Positions 1 through 9,955 of a stretch of DNA of 64,000 bases are shown here, in pieces. The stretch comes from Trichoderma breve. Lineage: Eukaryota; Ascomycota; Sordariomycetes; Hypocreales; Hypocreaceae. A program made the translations under genes and the position numbers. The notes beneath the pieces were generated by a model, which did not search any database, was not told where the DNA came from, and saw only the letters and a program-made list of their open reading frames with translations. The stretch lies in assembly GCF_028502605.1 (NCBI RefSeq), contig NC_079235.1:2356001-2420000 (forward strand). The letters are read 5' to 3'. The number at the start of each line of letters is the position of its first letter. The first letter of the stretch is position 1.

Positions 1-70
1 TTTCGATTCATTTATAAACCTGTTTTCCAAGAGGAATTTTCATTCTCTCCAAAAGGCACAGTTGACAGTC

Positions 71-590
71 ATGGCCAGAAGAAGAAGTACTCGGTCCCGT
101 TCCAACGATTCTTCCGATCCGGGAGACGCTGCGTTGGAAGTGCACCAACAGATCTACAAGGTCTGTCTATTTACATTTCCTCTTTCGAGCGAAACTGAGC
201 AGGGGCTGACACAAAGCAGCTCAAGAAGGATCGAAATGAAAGCAGCAGAGCTGCGAGTGAGAAATACGGTGTTGCCCTGGCAGAGATTCAGGCAAGGGCT
301 AGTGCCTGGCTTGAAGACTTGCAGTGTCGACGGTAATGAGTTACTTGACCCTTTCTGCAAACATAGACTAAACGCTTTATAGAACACAGAGAATGTTACA
401 ATGCCTGACGGAGATTATCGAATTGACGGAGCGCAGAGAGGCTATCGAGGCCAAGATGGCTGATGTAGTGGCCAAGGCAGATGCAAAGGTGGAAGAATTG
501 GAGGCCATGATGATGGCAGGGTACGCAGGAAGAGAAAAAGATGCAGCTGCAGCTCTGGAGAAAGTGGCAGGGCACCAGCGTGGAAGCTGA
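71..590 (+). CDS. Small coiled-coil protein, 136 aa, unknown function
   Basis: Three exons, 71-160, 220-332 and 383-590, join in frame across GT-AG introns (gtctgt...cag and gtaatg...tag; a CTGAC branch-like site lies before the first acceptor). The start is the first ATG, at 71; the open frame from 62 begins with TTG. The product has a short Arg/Ser-rich head (MARRRSTRSRS) and is then almost entirely charged helix (about residues 20-130), with alternating Lys/Arg/Glu/Ala and spaced Leu/Ile typical of a coiled coil. There is no signal peptide, membrane segment or enzyme motif. I do not recognise the family. The basic head suggests nuclear location or nucleic-acid contact, but that is inference. 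Splicing is supported only by frame and consensus sites. Confidence 0.6.
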
Positions 591-1957
591 GTCGAGCTCA
601 AATCCAACCAGCCATCAAGAGTTGTGTCACTATACAGTTCATGATTGGCTCTTCGCATTATCAGGGGATGGGGTCGTTAATCTAGAATAGAGAATAATCG
701 AGCGCCGTACTTTTCCGAAGAGTCTATATGTTGATAATGTACAAAGGCATAGCGCCAGAATGAAAGACTTTTGATTTACACAGTGAATCCGAAGCCCTGC
801 ATGCAGCTCTTGTATTGGTCAACGAGCGATCTGCAGTCGGCAGCGGGATCCTTGGCCGTTGAGAAGAGCATGCACTCATCGCGCTTCGACTTTTCCTCTT
901 TGCATACGCAGCATGGCTATTCCATGGTTAGCACAAGCACAAGCACAAGCACAAGCATGGGGTATCCTGAATGTTTTGCGACAAACTGACCTTGGGCTTG
1001 GAAGCGCTCGCGGAGGCTGCGGGAGAAGCAACTGGCGCAGCGGCCAAGGCTATATACATCAGAAGACGATTAGTTTCTGCGGCCCTGCAGAGAAATTGGG
1101 GAGGCAATTGACGTACTGAAAGTGGCAGGCTTGGCATCCATGGTGCTTTATTCTTGTAGCGCAATGGAATTGTGATATTGGCGATTGGGTGTTAGAGAAG
1201 CTTGCGTTGAATCATGCTTCTTTTAATTTTTTGACGATGGCGATGATATTGAGAATAGTCACGCCAGTTTCGCTGGTGCATTTCTAAGCAGCAAAACTGG
1301 CCAATCATGTTGCCGGAGTCTCACGTGCGGGCGTGGGAACTTCGTGATTTTGAGCACATTTCCGCTGACGTCATCAAAGTAGCTAAGTATTTCTTCAGGG
1401 ACCTTAGGTCATCTTCCCGAATGAAGCTCTCTTGGTATGTATCGAGTATATCGTTTATCTCGTATATCTCGTCCAGAGCCCAAAATGCAAATGCTTTTTC
1501 TGGCACTCAGCTCCATGCTTTCTAAACTATGACAAACATGAGAACTTGATTAAATACAGTAACTGAAGCTACCTGACCAGTTGCAACACAGGCCGTTAAC
1601 TCCGGTACGCTGGCCGGGAGATTCCGGTCTCCACCCCGGCCGCTGAACCCCTGCATCGATGCACCGTCGTTCGGACCCGAATTCTCACTCGGGTTTCACT
1701 CGTTTAGGGATAATGGCCGACTTTTACGGAGGTGAGAGGGGGGGAGCATCGCCGAGATTGGCCATGAAGATGCGAGGTTTCGTGCCTGGCTTTGAGGCCT
1801 GGCTTGAGATATTTTTGTCCAGTTTCATTGCCGTCTTATCATCTCGTATTAGCCGTCTTGTCTTCCCCCTTGTTGGTAAATCGGCATTGTAACTGGCAGT
1901 CGCAATTAGTTTTCCACGAATGAGAAGCAGGAGCTGGGCGTTTGGAAGAGACAAAGT
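591..1957. other. Intergenic region, no supported gene
   Basis: About 1.4 kb between the coiled-coil gene and the hydrolase promoter. I see only short open frames without protein-like composition, one GCACAA hexamer tract (annotated separately) and an isolated CACGTG box at 1322-1327. No tRNA or other RNA gene was recognised. Confidence 0.5.
931..957. repeat. Microsatellite (GCACAA)4
   Basis: Four perfect tandem copies of the hexamer GCACAA plus GCA. It lies in intergenic DNA. Confidence 0.9.
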
Positions 1958-1959
1958 CA

Positions 1960-1968
1960 TATATATAA
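1960..1968 (+). promoter_or_regulatory. TATA box of the alpha/beta-hydrolase gene
   Basis: TATATATAA lies about 75 bp upstream of the hydrolase ATG at 2042, a usual distance for a fungal core promoter. The position fits, but the assignment is by sequence only. Confidence 0.5.
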
Positions 1969-2041
1969 CCGCTGCTATGGTTGCTTCGTATTCCTAGTTG
2001 TCCCAAGCATTAGACATTTCCAATACTCAAGTATAGACAAG

Positions 2042-3253
2042 ATGCTTACGATTGAAGAGATTCGCGCTCTTAGCAATGTTAACCCTGAGTTTGAGCCGGT
2101 AAGCTTTTCTAATGGTGTTTCCCATGTGATCCGAAGATAAAATAATATTAAACATCATCACGCCAGATCCTCAACTCAGGGTCGCCCATTCTAGCCGCTT
2201 GGGATGAAAACACCAACATCCCTCAAGTCCGGGCAATGATCCAGTCCATGAAAGATGCAGCTCCCAAAGTCGACCCGGCCACACTTCCATACCTTCAAGA
2301 GAATATTCAGATCCCAGTGCGAGACAACCGCACCACCGAGATCCGCGTTTACAAGCCTCGAGAGGAGTCGACTGAAGGACGGCCTGGACTCGTTGTCTTC
2401 CACGGCGGAGGATATGCTGTGGGGGATTTGGACACGGAGACTTGGCTTTGTGCGCTGTTTGTGAAGCTTGGTGGTGTTGCGGTGAATGTCAACTATAGGC
2501 ATGCCCCTGAGCATGTCTTTCCATCTGCTATAGAAGATGCATATGATGCTACTAAATGGGTACGTGGGATCATTAATTCTGAGATAGTTGGGCAATTGTG
2601 AGCTTTCTAACGAAAAGTTTTCTTTTACATCTATTAGACAGCGCAAAATTTGGAGTCGTTGGGTATTGACTCTGAAAAGGGGTTCTTGGTAGGAGGAGAA
2701 AGCTCAGGTGGCGATATGGCGTTGATTGTAGCCCATCTCTGCCTGAACGACAAACTGAGCCCTCCTCTTACTGGCATCTATGCAGCAATGCCAGGCGGTG
2801 TGAATCACGAAACGGTACCGGAGAAGTACAAAGATCGTTTCATTAGCTTTGAGCAAAACGCCAATGCGCCAGTGCTTTCTCTTGAGTCGTTGAAGTTCAT
2901 CTGGAGTAAGTTCCTACAGAGGGAAGGTATCATATCAAGAAACTGGTCAACTAATAAGTTCATGCGTTACAGAGAATAATCAGGCTGATTTACACAGCCC
3001 GCTTGTATTCCCCGTGACTTTCCCTACCCACAAGGGCCTCCCCAAGACGTATTTCCAGGTTTGCGGGCTGGATCCCGTGCGAGACTGCGCGTTGGTCATG
3101 GAGCAGGTATTCAAGGATGATGGGGTTGCTACTAAGAAGGACATTTATCCCGGCTTGCCTCATGGGTTTTGGGGATTCTTCCCGGATCTGAAGATTAGTG
3201 CAAAGCAGCAACAGGATGCGGAAGAGGGACTCAAGTGGTTGTTGAGTAAATGA
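2042..3253 (+). CDS. Alpha/beta-hydrolase, HSL-type esterase/lipase family, 332 aa
   Basis: Four exons, 2042-2098, 2167-2559, 2638-2905 and 2973-3253, join in frame through consensus GT-AG introns. The product has the full signature of the hormone-sensitive-lipase (alpha/beta-hydrolase-3) family: the oxyanion-hole motif HGGGY near residue 98, the nucleophile elbow GESSGG with Ser172, the acid loop GLDPVRD (Asp273 the likely catalytic acid) and HGFWG with His303. The expected reaction is hydrolysis of small carboxyl esters; the substrate cannot be read from sequence. There is no signal peptide, so it is probably cytosolic. Such enzymes often sit near secondary-metabolite or detoxification genes, but no cluster is visible here. 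A TATATATAA box lies about 75 bp upstream. It converges on the BTB gene with only about 90 bp between the stop codons. Confidence 0.88.
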
Positions 3254-3343
3254 TGTGCTGATAAATTTGTTGCGGACCATCTCCATTCAGTCATTAGCGT
3301 TCTATGATTTATCAGTATTACACCATTGTTTATATTCTTCAGT

Positions 3344-4153
3344 CTACAACTCATTCACCATCAATCCAAGCAAAGCCATCGACAGTTCACTATGCGCCTC
3401 CACAAGCGCGCAGAATTGCTCACTCTTCCATAACTTGTCAATCTTACAAGCTGCGTACAGAGTGACTAGATCTCTCAGCGGTTGCGGAACCGAATCCTCA
3501 TAGCAGTAATCTACCAGGGCGACTACATCGTTGACTCTCTCATCATGCAACGTAAATTTCTCCAATGTCCAATGTAGCCCATTGAGAGAGTGTGTCATTA
3601 GCGCTGTAATACCGTAACACTCTGCAAAAATAAAAAGTCGCACATGCGAGAGAAAAGTGTTTGTATAATTTTCACTCGCGAGATTGTCTTCGGCGCCAGT
3701 GAAACGAACGAAACCAGGAGTGTAGAATGTAGAAACAGGCTCAGAGGAACGCTGCTTTAGAAATGTCTTCCATAGAGCCTTGCGTTTTAGCTCTTCTGGT
3801 GTCACAACCTTGGGAGGAGGGCGCCGAGAATCGAACAAAGCCGGAATCGGTGGTTGTTTTGGTGGTGGTTGTACTTTGGGAGTGGCTTCAGGCTTTAACT
3901 CGATTGCAACGCTTACTGGGGGAGCAGCGGTGTATTTTCCCGTGTACGTGTATTGCCAAAATCTGATGAAGGTGTCTTCATCTACAGATGTCCATTTGAC
4001 ACATTTCTCAGTGGCCTCGGTAAAGCTTCCGTTTGCCAATCTCTCGAGGACGGGGGACTGGCATGTAAAGAGGGCAGAGTGTATGGTGAATTCTCGCTCA
4101 TTGGGCCCAACGAGGAATCGGAACGGAACGGAAGAAGCAATGCTAGGAGTCAT
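3344..4153 (-). CDS. BTB/POZ domain protein, 269 aa
   Basis: Single exon. The first ATG is at 4153; the open frame extends three codons further upstream from a GTG. Residues about 10-85 read as a BTB/POZ fold: a strand with F-x-V-G, then the hallmark 'FTIHSALFTCQSPVLERL' helix, an acidic 'DEDTFIRFWQYTYTGKY' segment and a following Pro-rich linker (about 90-130). The C-terminal half is helical and resembles the BACK-like tail of many fungal BTB proteins. BTB domains mediate dimerisation and often act as adaptors for cullin-3 ubiquitin ligases. Filamentous fungi hold many such short, rapidly diverging, single-exon BTB genes of unknown target. No kelch repeats or zinc fingers are attached. Confidence 0.8.
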   Translation of the reverse strand: MTPSIASSVPFRFLVGPNEREFTIHSALFTCQSPVLERLANGSFTEATEKCVKWTSVDEDTFIRFWQYTYTGKYTAAPPVSVAIELKPEATPKVQPPPKQPPIPALFDSRRPPPKVVTPEELKRKALWKTFLKQRSSEPVSTFYTPGFVRFTGAEDNLASENYTNTFLSHVRLFIFAECYGITALMTHSLNGLHWTLEKFTLHDERVNDVVALVDYCYEDSVPQPLRDLVTLYAACKIDKLWKSEQFCALVEAHSELSMALLGLMVNEL

Positions 4154-5307
4154 CTTTAGCACATCCTATCCAGTTCCTGGATTATTTAAACTCACACGTC
4201 TGGTGGTATGGAATTCATGATTTGTATATATGGTGTATGATGGTGTATAGCCTACATTACATCGACAGCCGAGACGCTTCTTGCTGATGTTTCTCTACGA
4301 AAGCCGCCTGTTTGCTGCCTGAAATGGTACCCCGCAACTTGAATAACAGCATCTGGTCTTGATATCTATTTGTTGGCGGCAAAAACAAAATTCCGGAAGC
4401 AATTTCATTTGATGACATTGTAGCACAGAGCTGAGTTTCTTACCTGTATGCAAGGATCGTAATACAGCTCAGCTGGCTACTAAAACTGCTTACTGCCAGA
4501 TCGGGCACTACCAAGTAATAGGAAACCTAACAACTCTACTGGGTAATATCAAAGGTCCCGGTTGTCTTAGGTAGCAATATATCTGCTGTAAGTAAGCAAG
4601 GTAAGCCTGCATTAACTATACAACAATCACCACCCATAATTTGTACTAGTGAAATCATCCTCCAAGCTTCACATGCCATAACCTGCAATTCAATTTAATC
4701 TAAATTTCAACAACGATATCAAGAATACATTCACCTCTTTTCCCTTTTTTTCCCAGGCACCAGCTCAGCCGCACGTTCCCAATCGGCCCCTCCAACCTCC
4801 GACCACCCGACCAACCCCGGAAGCCTCACCCGTTAAAATCGCCGCCCAATTTCGCCACGCACACCGAACGCGTGTCTGTGTCCACGCCTGACGAACTGGT
4901 TCCTCGTCACACCATCTTTTTGCCTTGTTCAAGCTTGTTTCCCCAAAACTTTCCCAAGCTACGCTTACTAGTAGCTGTGTTGGGGGTTTCAATTAGTTAG
5001 TTTTAAATTGCTCTGCTTGCCAATTGTCAAGGTTTCGCACTGTTTGCGCACACACACACGTAGACTTAATTCGCCGCTTCGTCGAGTGTCGATGCGGTTC
5101 GATGAGTTGGCTGAACGACTGCCTAGAGCCAGTTGACATGTGAAATGCTATCAAGGTTACGCGTACGTTGGTCTATGATGTGATTATAAAGAGACGTGAT
5201 CGTGACGCTCCATACTCTTACTTTCCATCTCCATTCTTCTTTTTCATCAACAACAATCATCTATCTCTAATACTTGACAATCACAAAACAACACATCCAT
5301 CATCACC
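4154..5307. other. Divergent promoter region between BTB and HSP20 genes
   Basis: About 1.15 kb with no supported coding sequence. The HSP20 side has a TATA box (annotated separately) and a CT-rich leader before the start codon. I looked for head-to-head or gapped GAA/TTC heat-shock elements and found none that is convincing. Confidence 0.5.
5185..5190 (+). promoter_or_regulatory. TATA box of the HSP20 gene
   Basis: TATAAA in the context GATTATAAAGAG, 118 bp upstream of the ATG at 5308 and followed by a CT-rich and then A-rich leader. TATA-containing promoters are common for stress-induced fungal genes. Confidence 0.5.
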
Positions 5308-6492
5308 ATGCCTCCTCACCAACATCCCTTCTGGGACTTCATGCAGTCCCTCAACAACCCCAACCCAAACAACCGCCGCGATCCCGGCCACGGCGTCGAT
5401 CACAACACCTCCCCTCCAGGCCCCTTCCCCGGCTTTCCCGGCTTCCCCTTCGGAGCTCCTCCTCCTCCACACGGCGGACATCCTCCCCACCAGCCTCACC
5501 AGCCGCATCCACCTCCGCCTCCACCTCCCGGAGCCGGCCCCGGCCCCTGGTGGGATCAAGCTCCCCCGGCCTGGGCTTACTGGTTCAACAACAACTTCAA
5601 CGGCCCGCCTCGCTACGACGAACATCCCTTCTCGCACGATGCCGGCGTGAATGTTCCCCGAGACGCTCCCCGCGAGGGCGAAGCCCCTCGTGAAAAGAAC
5701 AATGAAACGTCTTCTTCACCGGAGACCATGCAGGAGGGCGAGCCATTCCCCGACCCAGCGGAAGTCACGCCCTCGGAAAGCGACGACGAAGAAGATAACA
5801 ACCGTCGCGACGGCGTTCCTCCTCCGCCTTCATATCCTGCCGAGGGTGGACGAGGCGGACGTCATGGACGAGGTCGTGGAGGCCACGCTCACGCCCACGG
5901 CCGCGGCCGCTGCGGAGGCCGTCGCGGATGGCGCCGAGGAGGGCCCTTTGAAGGTCCCAACGCCGGTGGTCCTCCGTTTGACTTCCCCGGCATGATGCGC
6001 GGCTTCATGGGCCACCCTTTCTTCCGCAACATCCGGGACCAAGCAGCCCAATACGCCCAGCCCACCACCACCCGCACCACCAACACGGAAGATGAAAACA
6101 CCTTCTCGCCTCCCATTGACATCTTCAACACCCCCGACGCATTCATCCTGCACACCGCCCTTCCAGGTGCAAAGAAGGACGACGTCGGCGTGACCTGGAA
6201 CCCGCAGACGCGCTCCCTCCGCATCGCGGGCGTAGTCCACCGCCCCGGCGACGAGGCCTTCCTGCAGACACTGACGGGCGTGCGGGAGCGTAGAGTCGGT
6301 GTGTTTGAGAGGGAGGTGAAGTTGCCTCCTGAGGGCGAGACCGAGAAGAAGGCCGATGGGGAGGAGGCCGATCTAGATGTTGATATCGATGGATTTGGCA
6401 TCACGGCGAAGATGGAGGAGGGAATTTTGATTGTGACGGTGCCAAAGGTGGAAAAGGAGTGGATGGAAGTGAGAAAGGTGGACATTGCGTAG
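5308..6492 (+). CDS. HSP20/alpha-crystallin-type small heat-shock protein, 394 aa
   Basis: Single exon with a good start context (CACCATGCC). The alpha-crystallin domain is C-terminal, about residues 268-390: it opens with 'PIDIFNTPDAFILHTALPG', typical of HSP20 strand 2, and ends with the 'GILIVTVPK' strand. The domain is split by an acidic/Lys insertion (about 345-365). The N-terminal 260 residues are atypically long and disordered: Pro/His-rich (about 1-100), acidic Ser/Glu-rich (about 125-170), then an Arg/Gly/His-rich tract (about 180-215). Small heat-shock proteins are ATP-independent holdases that keep unfolding clients soluble, usually cytosolic. The length is roughly twice that of a typical family member. 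The Arg-Gly tract could bind RNA or promote condensates, which is inference. Confidence 0.88.
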   Translation: MPPHQHPFWDFMQSLNNPNPNNRRDPGHGVDHNTSPPGPFPGFPGFPFGAPPPPHGGHPPHQPHQPHPPPPPPPGAGPGPWWDQAPPAWAYWFNNNFNGPPRYDEHPFSHDAGVNVPRDAPREGEAPREKNNETSSSPETMQEGEPFPDPAEVTPSESDDEEDNNRRDGVPPPPSYPAEGGRGGRHGRGRGGHAHAHGRGRCGGRRGWRRGGPFEGPNAGGPPFDFPGMMRGFMGHPFFRNIRDQAAQYAQPTTTRTTNTEDENTFSPPIDIFNTPDAFILHTALPGAKKDDVGVTWNPQTRSLRIAGVVHRPGDEAFLQTLTGVRERRVGVFEREVKLPPEGETEKKADGEEADLDVDIDGFGITAKMEEGILIVTVPKVEKEWMEVRKVDIA

Positions 6493-7512
6493 GGCAAGAT
6501 TGCTTGAATGACATTCAGGAGTTCTGTATGAGTATATAGCATCATTTTAGTTTTTGGGTAATATTGGGTTATAATAGTATAGTAAATCAATGGGAAAAAA
6601 AAAGTCAACTCGCTCTTCTTCTACAATCAAGTTCAAGTTCACACACAATCACACACAAGCACGCACCGTGATAGCCAATCTATTCATCTCTCTCTAGCTA
6701 CCTCCTATCCATCCACCACCGTATCGAAAAAATTCCACTCTGCGCCTGCGCCTGCGCTCGCGCCACGGGGGGGTATATATGTTGACATATAGTTGAGTAG
6801 GCGCGTCGCACCACTGTTCAATTTCCATCCCACTGTACAGCATTCTGTTGTTTCTTGTTGCTCTTATTGTTGTTGTTGTTTTCCTCCCTCGACCCAAGAC
6901 AAAAAAAAATAAGGAAAAAAAAAAGGTGTATGTTGACTGATAATTCACAGAGAAGGGAAGACGTTCTGTTTGGGTCAAGTATAAAAAGACAAATAGGTAG
7001 TGATAACGCCTCGCCAATGCTGCAAGCATGACGGGTGACAAGATGAGGGGAAGCGGGGGGATATAATAGGGAATTAAGGATAAAGGATGAAAAGAGAGAA
7101 GGAAAATGTTGTTCCTGTTTGTAATGTAGCGTCAATCTTTGTCTCAGTAAGAGAGAAAACCGGTCCCCTCTTCGCCTCGATGTATTTTGCGTGTGCATGT
7201 CCTGAAAGAATCAATATCAATCCAAAAAGAGAGAAATAGTAAAAGAAGGGGACCAAAAAAGTAGAGCCAAAAAAGAGATGGCGGTGTCCTTGAAAAAAAA
7301 AAGGTATTAAAAAGAAGAAAAAGAAAAACTCCAGCCAAATGTCTTTTTTATGGCAGCGTGAATTCGTCATGGAGCGAAAAGGCCTTCTTTCTGCTGTAGT
7401 AATATATGTGTATGAGCAGGTGCACGTATTAAAACAGGTATTAAAACAATAATAGAAGTGTAAAAAAAAAAATCAGGAACAGAATTAGACAAAAAGCAAG
7501 TACTAAGGGTTC
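6493..7512. other. Intergenic region between convergent genes
   Basis: The 3' flanks of the HSP20 gene (+) and the CH-like gene (-). The sequence is A-rich and purine-rich, with many A runs and no protein-like open frame. It presumably holds both 3' UTRs. Confidence 0.5.
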
Positions 7513-9090
7513 TTAGACCAACTCGTTTGTGATTTCCTCCCTCACATGGGCACACCACTTGAGGATGGCCGCTTCAAAATCTAGCCAGACTTGGGGGCCG
7601 TTGTTGTAGACGATGCCCAATGGGTCGATGGAAATCATGCACTCAAAGCGCAGCTCAGCGGCCTTGGCCCAGTAACGGAGGTTGTCGGCGCTTCGGTACG
7701 GCTTCTGTGTGTTGACGTGGAAGGTCGGGATCGCTCCGAATCGCCTCCTGGATTTCTTGACTGCGGCGTTGTGCAGCCTCACAAGTAGGAGGCCGTTCTG
7801 CATGGCCTCTAAAAAGGGCGTCGGCAAATCGGCGTCGTTGGATGCTGGCGTCCATTCGGGAAGCGGCTCTTCATCCGGAATCATGGACATGAGAAACTGT
7901 CGCTCGCGCTCCAACTCTTTGCCTTTCCAGTCGCCCCTCATCCACGCCCAGCTCGATCGCTCGGCCTGCTCTGATGCCTCGATGTGGGCCTCCTTCTTGA
8001 GGATGTCGAAGACGCTTTCGATCCAAGTCGTCATGGTGGCGATCTCTTCGTCCCGCATGCCACCCTTGAAATTCCTCGTGGCCATTTGCTTCAGCACCTC
8101 CATGACACTCAAGAGGTCTGTCCGGATCTGCTTTTCCGACTTGATGGCATCCAGCCGGTCAGGCAGCTCGTGGGCGGTGTAGTAGTTTTTGGCGGCGCGG
8201 ATAGCCAGCGTCAGAAAGTCAAGGATGTTCATGCCCTGCAGCTCGTACCAGCTTTGGGTGTTTTCGTCGGGCATGTTGGGGTACCGAGGCGCATCGCTGG
8301 ATGCCTTGTATGATCCCTCCTTGCGCTCCTTGGCTTCCTTGAGGACCTTGAGGGCATCTTGCAGGGCGCTCTCCAGCTCCGTCTTCAGCTCCGCAACCGT
8401 GGGAGGCTTGGGAATAACCTTTTCTCGGTGGTTGTAGGTGCTGGCCGTGGGTGGGAGCATGTCCGGGTCCTCCTCGAGGAAGCCGTCGTAGAAGTCGTCC
8501 ATATCGTCCATGCCGGTGGGAGACTCGACGGCATTGTCCGTAATAAACCCATGTCCTGATAGATCTGGGCTACTGCCCATGGAGACAAACGAGGGGTCCA
8601 TGTCGAAGCCCGCAGTCGTGGGCGTGGGCGACATCATGGGAGCTGTGCCCTCTAGGGCTGCCAGGTCCAACGTCGCTCGCGGCTGCTTCTTACGAGCCAG
8701 CTGTCCACCCTTGCCATCGAGAAGGCCTGTCCGGGCAAAGTAGTATTGAAGGTGCGCGATGCTGCCCAAGCTCATGACGCTCTCGCGGGATTTGGCGCTG
8801 GCCGCAAAGTCGGTGCCCTGAGGACGCATGTAGCCTCGGCGCCGAGTCCTGGAAGACGACCTTCCAGAGATGTCGGACCGGAACGACGCCGTGGACATAC
8901 GGGACGACGCAGAGGACATGCGAGACGACAGCTCGCTGCCTAGTGAGTCTCGTGAGGTGCCATCGTTGCTGGAGCTTTGAGATATGGTGGAAGTTGTCGA
9001 GAGGGCTCGGGACGGTTCGGTCTTTGCACCAATGGCTTGCGACGGAGCCGCATCGGGCGAGTGCGGGCGGTTCTCGACTTCGGCAGACAT
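7513..9090 (-). CDS. Conserved fungal protein with a C-terminal calponin-homology-like segment, 525 aa
   Basis: Single exon. The start is the ATG at 9090 (context GCCATGTCTGCC); the frame is open for 11 further codons upstream without a better start. The N-terminal third is Ser/Thr-rich and disordered (about 1-90), followed by 'SIAHLQYYFARTGLLDGKGG' (about 105-130) and an acidic stretch rich in Asp/Met. Residues about 230-400 are helical, with a short coiled-coil-like stretch at about 230-260. Residues about 420-510 ('PTPFLEAMQNGLLLVRLHN', then 'SADNLRYWAKAA') resemble the core helices of a CH domain (L-x-x-G-x-x-L-C-x-L-x-N ... N-I-x-x-F-L-x-A). No name is certain. If the CH-like reading holds, an actin- or microtubule-linked role is plausible; otherwise the function is unknown. 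Confidence 0.8.
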   Translation of the reverse strand: MSAEVENRPHSPDAAPSQAIGAKTEPSRALSTTSTISQSSSNDGTSRDSLGSELSSRMSSASSRMSTASFRSDISGRSSSRTRRRGYMRPQGTDFAASAKSRESVMSLGSIAHLQYYFARTGLLDGKGGQLARKKQPRATLDLAALEGTAPMMSPTPTTAGFDMDPSFVSMGSSPDLSGHGFITDNAVESPTGMDDMDDFYDGFLEEDPDMLPPTASTYNHREKVIPKPPTVAELKTELESALQDALKVLKEAKERKEGSYKASSDAPRYPNMPDENTQSWYELQGMNILDFLTLAIRAAKNYYTAHELPDRLDAIKSEKQIRTDLLSVMEVLKQMATRNFKGGMRDEEIATMTTWIESVFDILKKEAHIEASEQAERSSWAWMRGDWKGKELERERQFLMSMIPDEEPLPEWTPASNDADLPTPFLEAMQNGLLLVRLHNAAVKKSRRRFGAIPTFHVNTQKPYRSADNLRYWAKAAELRFECMISIDPLGIVYNNGPQVWLDFEAAILKWCAHVREEITNELV

Positions 9091-9925
9091 GGCGAACGAG
9101 GCAGAGAGGCAAAAGAGAAGCACAGAGAAGCAGAGTTTTCTTGCGAGGGCTCAAGCAGAGAATCTCGTCTAGAGATTTCCTCGTTTGCTCTCTCTCAAGA
9201 GGGGAAGCGAATCTTGTCTCTTTGGGGTTGTCGTTGGAAGGAGAGTCGGTTCACTGGATCCCAGGGCCAGCTATTCAGCTCGATCAAGTCGCGTGCACCA
9301 CGGACGAGGGGGGGATATAACAACAAGTTGAGTGGCAGCAGAGTCGCTAGCTGCTGGCCACCATGAACAAGCAGTCGGGAATGGCGTGGTGGATACTTGG
9401 GACTGTCAGGACAAGCACGAGTACAAGCAAGTATGGAAGAGACAAGAAATCACGGAGCCAGACGGTGCTGTAGGGCTGCTCTGGGTTGGTGCTGAAGATC
9501 CGAGGCGCACGCGGACTCAGGGGTTCTGGCAGCCTGAGGGCGCCAAAACATAGTTGGTGGGAGGCGTGGAGATGGGAAATTGCGTTGCGTGTTTGGTGTT
9601 GTCCGGGGGGCAACGACTTGAAACGAACCTTTTTTTTTTGGTGTCGGGTGCGATTTTTGGCGTGCATTGGTTCACGCATGCTATCAACCGATGATCAAGG
9701 CTTACATTAATTAGTGCATAGGAAGGTAGCATTAGGTGCTCCGTCCATCTCCGCCCAGAGTGTGCTTGGACCCCAACTGGTCTCGTCGAGTCCGAAGGGC
9801 CACCTGGCGATGTTTGTTTGCCTCTTGTTGCTGACGGGATTGATTGCTTGGAATAGCTTCTCCCACCCACTGGTGGCGCTGCAGTCAGCCTGTACGGCCT
9901 CAGCGCTCCATCCATCGTCACACCG

Positions 9926-9955
9926 GCAAATGCAAATGCAAATGCAAATGCAAAT
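9926..9955. repeat. Microsatellite (GCAAAT)5
   Basis: Five perfect tandem copies of GCAAAT, which create four overlapping ATGCAAAT octamers. Intergenic. Confidence 0.9.

Noticed and set aside
1321..1506. 61-codon minus-strand open frame with helical composition
   Set aside because: The protein-like look comes partly from a low-complexity GATATAC/CGATAC sequence; no homologue recognised and no promoter-like leader.
4765..4992. 75-codon minus-strand open frame in the BTB/HSP20 promoter region
   Set aside because: Located in a divergent promoter with no supporting features.
5000..5307. Heat-shock element upstream of HSP20
   Set aside because: Only isolated GAA/TTC trinucleotides with wrong spacing were found, so no element is annotated.
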